This document shows positions 1 to 8,361 of a stretch of DNA of 28,320 nt, one piece after another; within the stretch, counting starts at the first letter, position 1; each line of letters starts with the position of its first letter. Below the pieces are notes generated by a model. That model was not told where the DNA came from, did not search any database, and worked only from the letters and a program-made list of their open reading frames with translations. The DNA is from an uncultured Eubacteriales bacterium (GTDB lineage: Bacteria > Bacillota > Clostridia > Christensenellales > Borkfalkiaceae). The position numbers and the translations under genes were made by a program. The DNA is taken from NCBI GenBank assembly GCA_900554485.1, contig USHO01000004.1, forward strand, positions 1 to 28,320. The letters are read 5' to 3'.

Positions 1-445
1 GACAGGCGAAACGGGCGCAACAGGCGCTACGGGTCCGACCGGTGCAAACGCCGAATTGACCGTCGGTCAGTTTTATAACGCAACGCAAAACTCCGCCCCC
101 GGAACGGCTCTTACAATAGAACAGATTTATAATAACACCGACGGGACGGTCACGCTAAATTCTGCCGGAACCGGTCTGACATTACAAGAGGGCAACTATA
201 TAGTCGAATATCATGCAAATGCAACCGATATTACCGATTCTGCGACTCTTGCGGCATACGTTACGGATTCGCAAATTCCACAGACCGTATCAACAGCGAC
301 GGCATCGGCTACAGCCTCTGTCGTTCCGCTCTCCGGGAAATCCGTTATATCGGTTCCTGCCGACGGAACTACACTCGATTTCAGAAACGGCGGGACAAAT
401 GCATTTACGGTCACAAACCTTTCCGTAACTATAAATCCGTTATAA
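1..445 (+). CDS. Collagen-like repeat surface protein, C-terminal part (5' end outside window)
   Basis: The frame is open from base 2, so the gene begins before the window. The first codons read Gly-X-Y triplets rich in Thr and Ala (TGETGATGATGPTGA), a bacterial collagen-like repeat. About 125 residues follow, forming a beta-rich, Thr/Ser/Ala-rich domain with the pattern LTLQEGNYIVEYHANAT and a final TNLSVTINPL. This resembles the BclA-type C-terminal trimerisation (jelly-roll) domains that cap exosporium or cell-surface collagen-like proteins in Bacilli and Clostridia. Known for the family: trimeric fibres on spores or cells. Inferred here: a surface fibre protein. A TTG at 56 could be mistaken for a start, but the collagen triplets upstream show that the frame continues. 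The number of repeats cannot be judged. A shared terminator follows 12 bases after the stop. Confidence 0.8.
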   Translation, partial: TGETGATGATGPTGANAELTVGQFYNATQNSAPGTALTIEQIYNNTDGTVTLNSAGTGLTLQEGNYIVEYHANATDITDSATLAAYVTDSQIPQTVSTATASATASVVPLSGKSVISVPADGTTLDFRNGGTNAFTVTNLSVTINPL

Positions 446-456
446 ACTTATAAAAT

Positions 457-495
457 AAAAACGTGTCGACATATCTTATCAGCCGACACGTTTTT
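457..495. terminator. Bidirectional intrinsic terminator between convergent genes
   Basis: A perfect 12-bp inverted repeat (AAAAACGTGTCG at 457-468 and CGACACGTTTTT at 484-495) with a 15-nt loop has an A-tract on one side and a T-tract on the other. It therefore works as a rho-independent terminator on both strands. It separates the collagen-like gene (plus) from the DUF308 gene (minus). Confidence 0.85.
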
Positions 496-506
496 ATATA
501 GTAAAT

Positions 507-1106
507 TTATTTTACGTCTTTAACTTTTGCTTTGACAGGTTTCTGCATACAACCTATAATAACGAAAAGTATACCGAACGCCAACAGCGCGGATACAAAC
601 AACCAAAGTATTACCGTATCCTGGATAAACGGCTTGGCAAAGCAATAAGTGCCGAAAGTCACCATCGCTATAGCCAAAAATAACCATGCAGGAGAATATT
701 TATACGACGTTATGCGCGACAAATAATATGCCCTGAACAGCTCGACAACGCCCCGAGACCAAAGCACAAGCCCGAATATTTTACACGCTCCGGAAACCGG
801 TATGACATTGAATTGCGTAAAAATACAACCCAACGCTATTATCGAAAGCGCACAGAATTCTATTATAGTAAGGACTTTAATCACGCCGTTAGACGCAAGC
901 ATTTTCTTCCAGAGATAACCGGAAAGATACGCCACTATCAAAACGGCAATAAGTATATCTATGATTTTTAAGCCCCAATCTTTGAAAAACACGTCGGTAT
1001 TATTCCATATAGGCGCAAATATAATCGCGCACACTATGCAAATTACTCCGAGTAAAATCTCTGCCCAATAATTTTTGCTTTTATCTGTTTTGAATAAATT
1101 TTTCAT
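507..1106 (-). CDS. DUF308/HdeD-like six-TM membrane protein
   Basis: The 199-residue protein is almost entirely hydrophobic, with about six predicted membrane segments (roughly residues 15-36, 44-66, 75-95, 105-125, 138-158 and 165-186). It has a Lys-rich N-terminus and a Lys-rich C-terminal tail (KPVKAKVKDVK). Its size, paired helices and an internal VVELFRAYYL segment after the fourth helix suit the DUF308/HdeD-like family. That family includes an E. coli acid-resistance protein but is mostly of unknown function. An AGGAGG Shine-Dalgarno sequence precedes the ATG at good spacing. It lies 16 bases downstream of fhs and is probably the last gene of the guaB-fhs operon. No link to purine or folate metabolism is evident beyond position. 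The family call is moderate; the membrane call is firm. Confidence 0.6.
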   Translation of the reverse strand: MKNLFKTDKSKNYWAEILLGVICIVCAIIFAPIWNNTDVFFKDWGLKIIDILIAVLIVAYLSGYLWKKMLASNGVIKVLTIIEFCALSIIALGCIFTQFNVIPVSGACKIFGLVLWSRGVVELFRAYYLSRITSYKYSPAWLFLAIAMVTFGTYCFAKPFIQDTVILWLFVSALLAFGILFVIIGCMQKPVKAKVKDVK

Positions 1107-1122
1107 TATTTTTGCCTCCTAC

Positions 1123-2793
1123 TTAAAACAATCCGGAAATAACGCCGTTATCGTCGACGTCTATATTTTCAGCCGCAGGATGTTTCGGCAGCCCCGGCAT
1201 CGTCAAAACGTCACCCGTATACACGACTATAAACCCTGCGCCGAGAGAAATTTTTACGTCACGCACCGTAACGGTAAAACCCGAAGGTGCGCCGATAAGC
1301 ATAGGATCGTCGGAAAACGAATATTGCGTTTTAGCCATACATATCGGCAAATTGCCGTAACCTCTTTTCCCGAACTCGTCTATACGCTTTCTCGCAACAG
1401 CCGTATAAGTAACTCCCGCACCGCCGTAAATATTCTGTACGACTGCGTTAATTTTATTCTCAATCGAATCTTCTGTACGGTACGCATAAGAAAATTCGTT
1501 TTTACATTCGCACAGTCGTACGACTTCTTCAGCAAGACGTAAACCGCCCGCGCTGCCGTCAGCCCAAACAGACGAACGTACGACGTTTACACCGAACTTT
1601 TTACATATATCGACAACGGTTTCTATTTCGCTTTCGCTATCCGTAGGAAATTCGTTTATCGCAACGACAACGGGTAATTTATAAACTCCCGTTATATTTT
1701 CGATATGCCTTATAAGATTAGGCGCACCGTTTCTGACCGCAGCCGTGTTTTCGACATTCAGTTCTTCTTTTTTTACTCCGCCGTGAAATTTCAATGCCCG
1801 AACGGTCGCGACAAGAACCACCGCAGACGGATGCAGTCCCGTTTTTCTGCATTTTATATCAAAAAACTTTTCCGCACCCAGATCTGCGCCGAACCCTGCC
1901 TCGGTGATACAATATTCGCCGAGTTTCATAGCCGTTTTTGTCGCTATAACAGAGTTACATCCATGCGCGATATTTGCAAAAGGTCCCCCGTGAACGATTG
2001 CGGGATTTCCTTCCAGCGTCTGAACGAGATTAGGCTTTATAGCGTCTTTCAGAAGCGCCGTCATTGCGCCGTTAGCGTGTAAATCACCGGCAGTAACAGG
2101 CGAACCGCCGTAAGTGTATCCCACAACGATCGAGGCAAGCCTTTGTTTCAGATCGGCGACGGATTCCGCCAGACAGAAAATCGCCATAACTTCGCTTGCC
2201 ACCGTAATATCGAAACCGTCCTCGCGAGGGATACCGTCGGTTTTCCCGCCCAACCCGTCGACGACTTTACGAAGTTGACGATCATTCATATCGACGCATC
2301 GCTTGACGGTTATCGTTTTCGGATCTATACCGAGAGTATTACCCTGATAGATATGATTGTCCAGCATCGCGCACAACAAATTGTTTGCCGCACCGATTGC
2401 GTGAAAATCACCCGTAAAGTGCAGGTTTATATCTTCCATAGGCACAACCTGCGCATATCCGCCGCCCGTAGCGCCGCCCTTAATGCCGAATACCGGCCCC
2501 AACGACGGTTCGCGCAGAGCGACGACGGTCTTTTTACCCAAGCGATTAAGCGCGTCGGCAAGACCTATAGTCGTGGTCGTTTTCCCCTCGCCGGCAGGCG
2601 TAGGATTAATCGCCGTAACCAACACAAGTTTACCGTCACGTTTTGTTTTGTCGTCTTGTAAAAACGAAATATCTATCTTTGCCTTGTATTTACCATAAGG
2701 CTCAAGATATTCGTCCGGTATTCCGACCTTCGCGGCAATTTCGGTTATAGGTAATTTATTATATTTTTGCGCTATTTCGATATCGGACGTCAT
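1123..2793 (-). CDS. fhs: Formate--tetrahydrofolate ligase
   Basis: The 556-residue protein has the full length usual for this family. The enzyme ligates formate to tetrahydrofolate with ATP hydrolysis, giving 10-formyl-THF for purine synthesis, initiator-tRNA formylation or, in acetogens, the methyl branch of the Wood-Ljungdahl pathway. Visible signatures are the P-loop TPAGEGKTTTTIGL (about residues 65-78), the glycine-rich FGIKGGATGGGYAQV segment, the GDFHAIGAANNLL motif and the conserved C-terminus YTGDVLTMPGLPKHPAA...GVISGLF. A very strong Shine-Dalgarno (GGAGGGGAG) precedes the ATG. The gene follows guaB by 18 bases, so the pair is probably cotranscribed, coupling one-carbon supply to purine synthesis. 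No other Wood-Ljungdahl genes are in view, so acetogenesis should not be assumed. Confidence 0.97.
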   Translation of the reverse strand: MTSDIEIAQKYNKLPITEIAAKVGIPDEYLEPYGKYKAKIDISFLQDDKTKRDGKLVLVTAINPTPAGEGKTTTTIGLADALNRLGKKTVVALREPSLGPVFGIKGGATGGGYAQVVPMEDINLHFTGDFHAIGAANNLLCAMLDNHIYQGNTLGIDPKTITVKRCVDMNDRQLRKVVDGLGGKTDGIPREDGFDITVASEVMAIFCLAESVADLKQRLASIVVGYTYGGSPVTAGDLHANGAMTALLKDAIKPNLVQTLEGNPAIVHGGPFANIAHGCNSVIATKTAMKLGEYCITEAGFGADLGAEKFFDIKCRKTGLHPSAVVLVATVRALKFHGGVKKEELNVENTAAVRNGAPNLIRHIENITGVYKLPVVVAINEFPTDSESEIETVVDICKKFGVNVVRSSVWADGSAGGLRLAEEVVRLCECKNEFSYAYRTEDSIENKINAVVQNIYGGAGVTYTAVARKRIDEFGKRGYGNLPICMAKTQYSFSDDPMLIGAPSGFTVTVRDVKISLGAGFIVVYTGDVLTMPGLPKHPAAENIDVDDNGVISGLF

Positions 2794-2811
2794 ATTCTCC
2801 CCTCCGACAAA

Positions 2812-4311
2812 TCAGATTTTAGTGTTTCCGCCTTTAAGGATAACATCGTGATAGCCTCCCTCTACAATACTGGTAGGAGATACCAGCGTGAGTTTTGCCT
2901 CTTTCTGCAACGACGGAATATCAGTAACACCGCAATTACACATGGTCGACTTTACTTTATAAAGAGTTTTTTCGACGTTATCGTGCAACGGTCCGGCATA
3001 TGTAACGTAGGAGTCAACGCCCTCTTCAAAAGCCAATTTGTTTTTACCGCCGAGATCGTAACGCTGCCAGTTCCTTGCCCTGTTACTGCCTTCGCCCCAG
3101 TATTCTTTTACGATCGTGCCGTTTATATTGAGTTTAGGCGTCGGGCTTTCGTCGAATCTTGCGAAATATCTTCCGAGCATCACAAAGTCAGCACCCATTG
3201 CAAGAGCAAGCGTTATGTGATGATCGTGTACTATACCGCCGTCGGAACATATCGGCACATATACACCCGTCTTTTTATAATATTCGTCTCTTGCGGCGGC
3301 AACTTCGATAACTGCGGTAGCCTGTCCTCTGCCGATACCTTTCGTTTCGCGGGTTATACAGATAGACCCTCCGCCGATACCGACTTTAATGAAATCCGCT
3401 CCGGCATCGGCAAGGAAATCGAAACCGTCTTTATCGACGACGTTACCCGCGCCGATTTTTACTTTATCGCCGTACTTTGCGCGTACGAAATCTATGACGC
3501 GTTTCTGCCAGCAGGTATATCCCTCGGAAGAGTCTATGCAAAGAACGTCCGCGCCCGCCTCTACAAGAGCCGGTATACGCTTTTCGTAATCGAAAGAATT
3601 CACGCCCGCTCCGACCATATAGCGTTTCTCTTCGTCGAGAATTTCACGCGGATTTGTTTTATGTTCGGAATAATCTTTACGGAACACAAAATACATCAGT
3701 TTACCGTTTTCGTCGACTATGGGCAAAGAATTGAGTTTATGTTCCCAGATTATATCGTTGGCATCTTTAAGCGTCGTACCTGCGGGGGCGGTTACGAGTT
3801 TTTCAAGCGGCGTCATGAACCCTGAGACCTTATCGCTTAAAGACATTCTGCTTACGCGATAATCTCTGCTTGTAACTATGCCGAGAAGTTTGCCGTTGCA
3901 ATTTCCGTCGTCGGTAACCGCTATGGTCGAAAACCCGTTACGTTCTTTAAGATCAAGCACGTCGGCAAGCGTAGCGTCGGGCGTCAGATTTGACGCGCTG
4001 ACGACAAAACCCGCCTTATAACTCTTAACCCTCCGAACCATTTCGACCTCGTCTTCGATCGACTGAGAGCAATATATAAAACTCATGCCGCCTTCTTTCG
4101 CCAAGGCGATTGCAAGCGTGTCGTTAGAGACCGATTGCATTATTGCCGAAATCATCGGAATATTCAATTTGAAAGGCGTTTCGCCCTTTTTATATCTTAA
4201 AAGCGGAGTGGATAAATCGACGTTTGACGGAATACAATTTTCGCCCGTGTATCCCGGAATAAGAAGATATTCGTTAAAAGTGTGACAAGCCTCTTTATAA
4301 TAATGCGCCAT
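2812..4311 (-). CDS. guaB: IMP dehydrogenase (Tritrichomonas-like subtype)
   Basis: Converts IMP to XMP with NAD+, the committed step to GTP. The 499-residue protein has a TIM barrel interrupted by a CBS pair (about residues 100-220, with RNGFSTIAVTDDG and LNSLPIVDENG). The catalytic loop GIGGGSICITRE carries Cys318. Asp260 (VLCIDSS) and the mobile-flap dyad Arg417-Tyr418 (NWQRYD) are present. From memory, the sequence is strikingly close to T. foetus IMPDH: the same start pattern (CHTFNEYLLIPG), KEYWGEGS, RARNWQRYDLGGK, KSTMCNCG and SIVEGG, with catalytic residues offset by one (Cys319, Arg418-Tyr419 there). Lys309 and Glu430 match the T. foetus pair linked to mycophenolic acid insensitivity. 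It is the first gene of the guaB-fhs-DUF308 operon, with its own promoter and an AGGAG site. Confidence 0.96.
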   Translation of the reverse strand: MAHYYKEACHTFNEYLLIPGYTGENCIPSNVDLSTPLLRYKKGETPFKLNIPMISAIMQSVSNDTLAIALAKEGGMSFIYCSQSIEDEVEMVRRVKSYKAGFVVSASNLTPDATLADVLDLKERNGFSTIAVTDDGNCNGKLLGIVTSRDYRVSRMSLSDKVSGFMTPLEKLVTAPAGTTLKDANDIIWEHKLNSLPIVDENGKLMYFVFRKDYSEHKTNPREILDEEKRYMVGAGVNSFDYEKRIPALVEAGADVLCIDSSEGYTCWQKRVIDFVRAKYGDKVKIGAGNVVDKDGFDFLADAGADFIKVGIGGGSICITRETKGIGRGQATAVIEVAAARDEYYKKTGVYVPICSDGGIVHDHHITLALAMGADFVMLGRYFARFDESPTPKLNINGTIVKEYWGEGSNRARNWQRYDLGGKNKLAFEEGVDSYVTYAGPLHDNVEKTLYKVKSTMCNCGVTDIPSLQKEAKLTLVSPTSIVEGGYHDVILKGGNTKI

Positions 4312-4337
4312 TACTGTTTTCTCCTGAATTTTTTAGT

Positions 4338-4366
4338 ATTATAAACGATTTTATATTATAAAGCAA
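4338..4366 (-). promoter_or_regulatory. Sigma-A-type promoter of guaB operon
   Basis: On the minus strand, -35 TTGCTT (4361-4366) and -10 TATAAT (4338-4343) are separated by exactly 17 bp. An AGGAG ribosome site and the guaB ATG follow. The promoter starts 14 bases beyond the stop of the neighbouring surface-protein gene. Confidence 0.75.
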
Positions 4367-4379
4367 GTAATTTCGGAAA

Positions 4380-5939
4380 TTATCGAAGAGAAATTTTTAT
4401 CTCGCCGTCGGCTGTTATCGTGAAATCGGTAATTTTACCGTCCAACATAACCGTACCTACATTTTCAGCCGCAAAAGGCGAACCGTCTTTCGCAGTCAGC
4501 GTGACGACTATAGCATCTTCGCTTACATCGGCGGTAATGCTATAAGAACGTTCTACTCCGCAGAGAACGACTTCATCGCCCGCGACCGACAAATCAAGAA
4601 CACTGTCGACGATATTCATCATCGCGGAATTTGTTCCGCCCTTGTTGAAGTATTCGCTTGCGACTTTATAAATCGATCTGAGATTGGCGTCAAACGAAAA
4701 ATCCGAATAAATCGTCTTTGTTTTTTCGTTTGCGTAAGTTACTACGGTAAACGCCCTTGCGGCAAAACCGCGCGCATAATTTACCGCTTTTACGTTAGAA
4801 AGCACCAAAGAAAAGTATATATTACCGTCTTCCGTATCGCCGATTTGCATTCCGTCGGAATTTCTGATGATTTTATAGTTATAATTGTTTTCGTTAAGAT
4901 ATTCTACGGTCATGTCGTCGGCAGAACCAAGATAATCACCCGCCGTCAGAAACATGCCGTAATCAGAATAAATATCGTCTTTCCCTATTATGCCTGTAAA
5001 TCTTATTCCCGTAGGAGTGCCTATTCTGACGCTTGCGCCATAGACAAGATACAAATCCGCAAGTTTTACTGTCGCCTCGGCATCTTCGGTCAAAGTCGGA
5101 ATATCCGATAATTTTTCATAGAGTTTTCCGTTTACTTCGTAACCGACGAATCTTTTCTTCGAGGTTTCAAAATCGCTTGTTTTGATGTTATCGTCGGCAA
5201 CGGATATTTCGTTTCCGACAAATTCGCGAAATACGCTGCCGTCTTCGTTTTTGACCGTAAGTTTCGGCGAGGAAGTCCGACGGTCAGAATCATAGAGAAT
5301 AAAATCAAGCGATGCGTCACCCGCTTTCTTTGCGATATATACTCCGCATTTCCCCGACGCATCCGTCATAAAACTTACTTTCGAAAACGTTTTTTCAACG
5401 GTCTTATTGTTTGTAATATCAGACAATATAATCGTCAACTGAAACTCTCTTTCGGCGTTCGGCGCAAAAACGAGTTTGAGTCTGTATGTCGCATCTAAAA
5501 ATTTATTATCGTCAAGGATTAATTTCGCTTTATACTGATTTATGCTTTTTATGGCTTTTTCACTTCCACTCAGACTGACGTTAAAAGATAATTTAATATT
5601 ATTAGTGTCGCCGGGGTTGCCGATAACGATATAAAACGATCCCTCGTTCGCGACCAATTTCAAATCGAAAGTAAAAGTCGAAGTTACGAAATTTTTCAGC
5701 GTTATAGACTTGCCGCCGTAAAATCCGCTCAGATCATCCGTTCCGCTTACCGCATACTTATCGCCTTCAAAACTCACTTCGTCATACGCGTCTGCGGATA
5801 TATCCGACAAAGAATACTCGTTTTCGCCGTCCGCAAGACCTTTCATAATGCGCATAGATACCGCGAAAGACAACAAAACGCATATTAAAATACACAAACA
5901 ATAAATATAGATTAAATTTTTTCTTTCGTTCGTCCTCAT
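4380..5939 (-). CDS. Membrane-anchored surface protein of unknown function
   Basis: The 519-residue protein has a short basic N-terminus (MRTNERKN), then one strong hydrophobic segment (about residues 9-29, IYIYCLCILICVLLSFAVSM), and a long polar, beta-rich remainder with many Asp, Asn, Ser and Thr residues. This predicts a single-pass or signal-anchored extracellular protein. A central stretch (VRIGTPTGIRFTGIIGKDDIYSDYGMFLTAGDYL) looks like a conserved domain of the kind met in surface proteins of uncultured gut Clostridia, but I cannot give it a family name or function. There is no lipobox, sorting motif or catalytic signature. An AGGG motif precedes the ATG at long spacing. It lies 47 bases downstream of nfnB on the same strand and could be read from the nfnA promoter; no terminator separates them. 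Expression and role are unknown. Confidence 0.6.
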   Translation of the reverse strand: MRTNERKNLIYIYCLCILICVLLSFAVSMRIMKGLADGENEYSLSDISADAYDEVSFEGDKYAVSGTDDLSGFYGGKSITLKNFVTSTFTFDLKLVANEGSFYIVIGNPGDTNNIKLSFNVSLSGSEKAIKSINQYKAKLILDDNKFLDATYRLKLVFAPNAEREFQLTIILSDITNNKTVEKTFSKVSFMTDASGKCGVYIAKKAGDASLDFILYDSDRRTSSPKLTVKNEDGSVFREFVGNEISVADDNIKTSDFETSKKRFVGYEVNGKLYEKLSDIPTLTEDAEATVKLADLYLVYGASVRIGTPTGIRFTGIIGKDDIYSDYGMFLTAGDYLGSADDMTVEYLNENNYNYKIIRNSDGMQIGDTEDGNIYFSLVLSNVKAVNYARGFAARAFTVVTYANEKTKTIYSDFSFDANLRSIYKVASEYFNKGGTNSAMMNIVDSVLDLSVAGDEVVLCGVERSYSITADVSEDAIVVTLTAKDGSPFAAENVGTVMLDGKITDFTITADGEIKISLR

Positions 5940-5986
5940 TTTTATTTATCCCTTACCGATGTATAAAAATATCCCGTAAATCGCAT

Positions 5987-7375
5987 TCATCGCATTTCGC
6001 GAAGATACTCGTCTATTGCCTTAGCGGCTTTCTTGCCTGCCTCCATAGCAAGAATTACCGTTGCCGCACCCGTAACGGCATCGCCTCCGGCAAAAACGCC
6101 CGCTTTAGACGTTCGTCCGGATTCGTCGGCGATTATCCTTTTTCTGCCGTCGGTTTCGAGTCCGTTCGTCGTCATGGCAATAAGAGGATTCGGAGACGTA
6201 CCGAGAGCCATAATCACGGAATCGCAGGCAAGTTCATATTCGCTGCCGGCGATTTCGACGGGACTTCTCCTGCCGGAACTATCGGGGTCTCCCAAACGCA
6301 TTTTTATCAATTTCACGCCTTTGACCTCGCCTGCGTCTCCGACGATAATTTCAATCGGATTTGTAAGCAAATCGAAAACAACTCCCTCTTCTTTTGCGTG
6401 ACCGACTTCTTCCTTTCTTGCCGGTAATTCGTCTTCGCCGCGGCGATATACGATATGTGTTTCCGCCCCGTCGCGGACTGCGGTTCTCGCCGCATCCATA
6501 GCGACGTTACCTCCTCCGACGACAACGACGCGTTTACCTAATTTAATCGGGGTATCGTAATCCGCGTCATACGCACGCATCAGATTGTTTCTCGTCAAAA
6601 TTTCGTTTGCCGAAAATACTCCGTTGGCATTCTCGCCTTTTATCCCCATAAACTTAGGAAGTCCTGCTCCGGTGCCTATATAAACGGCTGAATATCCTTC
6701 ATCGCTTAACAATTCGTCTATAGTGACCGATTTACCGACTACTACGTCAGTCTCGAATCCGACGCCGAGACGTTTCAATTTTTCGATTTCCGGTTTCACG
6801 ACATTTTCTTTCGGAAGTCTGAATTCAGGTATGCCGTATATCAGAACGCCGCCGAGGTCGTGAAGCGCCTCAAAAACCGTAACGCCGTAACCCGACTTAA
6901 TAAGTTCGCCTGCGCACGACAACCCGGAAGGACCCGATCCGATTATTGCAACGTTTTTACCGTTGTATTGAACCTCAGTCTGCGTTTCGTAACCGTTTTT
7001 TCTTGCCTCGTCCGCGACAAACCTTTCGAGTTTACCTATACTTACGGCATCGCCGCGTATCCCACGCACACAGTTGCCTTCGCACTGTTTTTCCTGCGGG
7101 CAGACCCTTCCGCAAACGGCAGGTAAAGCCGAACTGTCTGAAATTATTTCATACGCCTTTTTTACGTTATGTTTTTTAAGTTCTCCGATAAACTCCGGGA
7201 TATTTATATTGACCGGACAACCTTCGACGCATTTCGGATTTTTGCAACCGAGACATCTGTTTGCCTCGGAAAACGCCTCGTCGGACGTATAACCGAAAGA
7301 AACTTCTTCGTAATTCGTAGCCCGTACCTTTCCGTCTTGTTCCCTGACGGGAATTCTTTTACTTAAATCACTCAT
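5987..7375 (-). CDS. nfnB: NADPH-side subunit of NfnAB transhydrogenase (GltD-like flavoprotein)
   Basis: In NfnAB (NADH-dependent reduced ferredoxin:NADP+ oxidoreductase) this subunit holds the bifurcating FAD, two [4Fe-4S] clusters and the NADP(H) site, and works in the cytoplasm. Visible, numbering from MSDLSKR: cysteine groups at 41/44/49/53 and 88/92/98/102 for the clusters, an FAD Rossmann motif (VAIIGSGPSGLSCAG, about 142-156), a second NADPH motif (VVVVGGGNVAMDAARTA) and a C-terminal FAGGDAVTGAATVILAMEAG. An upstream extension (MRALRRRR) is open, but the ATG at 7375 has GGAGG six bases before it and overlaps the nfnA stop as ATGA, so that start is chosen (462 residues). Alone this could be called glutamate synthase small subunit. 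The adjacent NfnA partner and the lack of a GltB gene make NfnB the better call. Confidence 0.88.
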   Translation of the reverse strand: MSDLSKRIPVREQDGKVRATNYEEVSFGYTSDEAFSEANRCLGCKNPKCVEGCPVNINIPEFIGELKKHNVKKAYEIISDSSALPAVCGRVCPQEKQCEGNCVRGIRGDAVSIGKLERFVADEARKNGYETQTEVQYNGKNVAIIGSGPSGLSCAGELIKSGYGVTVFEALHDLGGVLIYGIPEFRLPKENVVKPEIEKLKRLGVGFETDVVVGKSVTIDELLSDEGYSAVYIGTGAGLPKFMGIKGENANGVFSANEILTRNNLMRAYDADYDTPIKLGKRVVVVGGGNVAMDAARTAVRDGAETHIVYRRGEDELPARKEEVGHAKEEGVVFDLLTNPIEIIVGDAGEVKGVKLIKMRLGDPDSSGRRSPVEIAGSEYELACDSVIMALGTSPNPLIAMTTNGLETDGRKRIIADESGRTSKAGVFAGGDAVTGAATVILAMEAGKKAAKAIDEYLREMR

Positions 7376-8259
7376 TCTTCGCCTCCGCAGTGCCCGCAAC
7401 CGCCGTGATGAGTGTCGCCTTCTTTGGCTTTAAGAAAAGCCCTGCCCTCTTCTGTTTTATACAGTCGCTGTCTTGTCATGGCGTCGTCGTAATCGACGGC
7501 ATGACCGTCGAATTCGGGACCGTCCACACAGGCAAATCTGACTTTATCTCCGACGATAACCCGGCATGCGCCGCACATACCCGTACCGTCTACCATTATA
7601 GGATTCATACTGACGACAGTCTTTATCCCGAGTTGCTTTGTAAGCGCAGAAACAAATTTCATCATTATCACCGGACCTATGGCGACGCATAAATCGTAAT
7701 TCTTGCCGCTTGCGACAAGTTTTTGTAATTTATCCGTCACAAGTCCTTTATCTCCGCACGATCCGTCGTCCGTAGTAACGAATACGTTTTCGGCAACGTT
7801 GCGAAGTTCGTTTTGCAATATCAGCAAGTCTTTATTTTTTGCTCCGACGATAACGTCGGCTTTAACTCCGTTTTCATGCAGATATTTGACCTGCGGATAC
7901 ACCGGCGCTGCGCCCACCCCGCCTGCAACGAACACCACTTTTTTGTTTTTCAGTTCGCCGATCGGCATCTGAGTAAGTTCGGACGGATTACCGAGCGGTC
8001 CGACAAAATCCGCAAGACAATCGCCGACGCGCAATTTGCCTGTTTTATATGTCGTCGCACCGATTTCCTGCACAACAACGGTAACAAGCGATTTATCGCG
8101 ATCGAAGTCGCATACGGTAAGCGGAATGCGTTCTCCTTTATCGTCGACTCTTATGATAACGAATTGCCCGGCAAGGCATTTTTTAGCCACGCGCGGAGCG
8201 TATACGTCCAGTAAAAAGATGTTGTCTGTCAATCTTTCGTATCTCTTGATTTCGTACAT
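7372..8259 (-). CDS. nfnA: NADH-side subunit of NfnAB transhydrogenase
   Basis: The 295-residue ferredoxin reductase-like subunit binds FAD and NAD(H) and carries a [2Fe-2S] cluster. With NfnB it couples NADH, ferredoxin and NADP+ redox in anaerobes by flavin-based bifurcation. Visible: an N-terminal FAD-binding barrel (IPLTVCDFD, then GPLGNPSE), the NAD-binding motif VVFVAGGVGAAPVYP (about 108-122) and a cluster site in VDGTGMCGACRV...FACVDGP. The latter gives Asp224, Cys229, Cys232 and Cys244, the Asp-plus-three-Cys ligand set known for NfnA. The C-terminus is odd, a His/Gly/Cys tail (HHGGCGHCGGEE) with an additional Cys-X2-Cys. The stop overlaps the nfnB start. A consensus promoter and a GAGGG site lie directly upstream. 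A dihydroorotate dehydrogenase electron-transfer subunit is the main alternative, but no pyrD is nearby. Confidence 0.88.
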   Translation of the reverse strand: MYEIKRYERLTDNIFLLDVYAPRVAKKCLAGQFVIIRVDDKGERIPLTVCDFDRDKSLVTVVVQEIGATTYKTGKLRVGDCLADFVGPLGNPSELTQMPIGELKNKKVVFVAGGVGAAPVYPQVKYLHENGVKADVIVGAKNKDLLILQNELRNVAENVFVTTDDGSCGDKGLVTDKLQKLVASGKNYDLCVAIGPVIMMKFVSALTKQLGIKTVVSMNPIMVDGTGMCGACRVIVGDKVRFACVDGPEFDGHAVDYDDAMTRQRLYKTEEGRAFLKAKEGDTHHGGCGHCGGEE

Positions 8260-8276
8260 ACAAACCCTCTTCGACT

Positions 8277-8305
8277 ATTATACTCCGTCGATCGCACGAT
8301 GTCAA
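8277..8305 (-). promoter_or_regulatory. Consensus promoter of nfnAB
   Basis: On the minus strand, perfect -35 TTGACA (8300-8305) and perfect -10 TATAAT (8277-8282) are spaced by 17 bp, followed by GAGGG and the nfnA ATG. The strength suggests high constitutive expression. Confidence 0.85.
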
Positions 8306-8316
8306 TTTTTATAGAC

Positions 8317-8352
8317 AAAAAACAGCCGATTTAATAAAAATCGACTGTTTTT
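8317..8352 (-). terminator. Terminator of the xpt-BMP-ABC operon
   Basis: Reading the minus strand, AAAACAGTCGATTT pairs with AAATCGGCTGTTTT (one G-U pair) around a short loop, followed by a T-rich run. It lies 10 bases past the last permease gene and immediately before the nfnA promoter. The A/T flanks could allow some function in both directions. Confidence 0.8.
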
Positions 8353-8361
8353 ATACCGAAT

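Noticed and set aside
2767..3825. Long plus-strand open frame (352 codons) opposite guaB
   Set aside because: It is antisense to a gene with full IMPDH motifs, has no family-like composition and no promoter or ribosome site; it is an open shadow frame.
5987..7375. Glutamate synthase small subunit (gltD) as the name for the flavoprotein
   Set aside because: The gene is translationally coupled to an NfnA-type subunit with the Asp/Cys3 cluster site, and no glutamate synthase large subunit is present.
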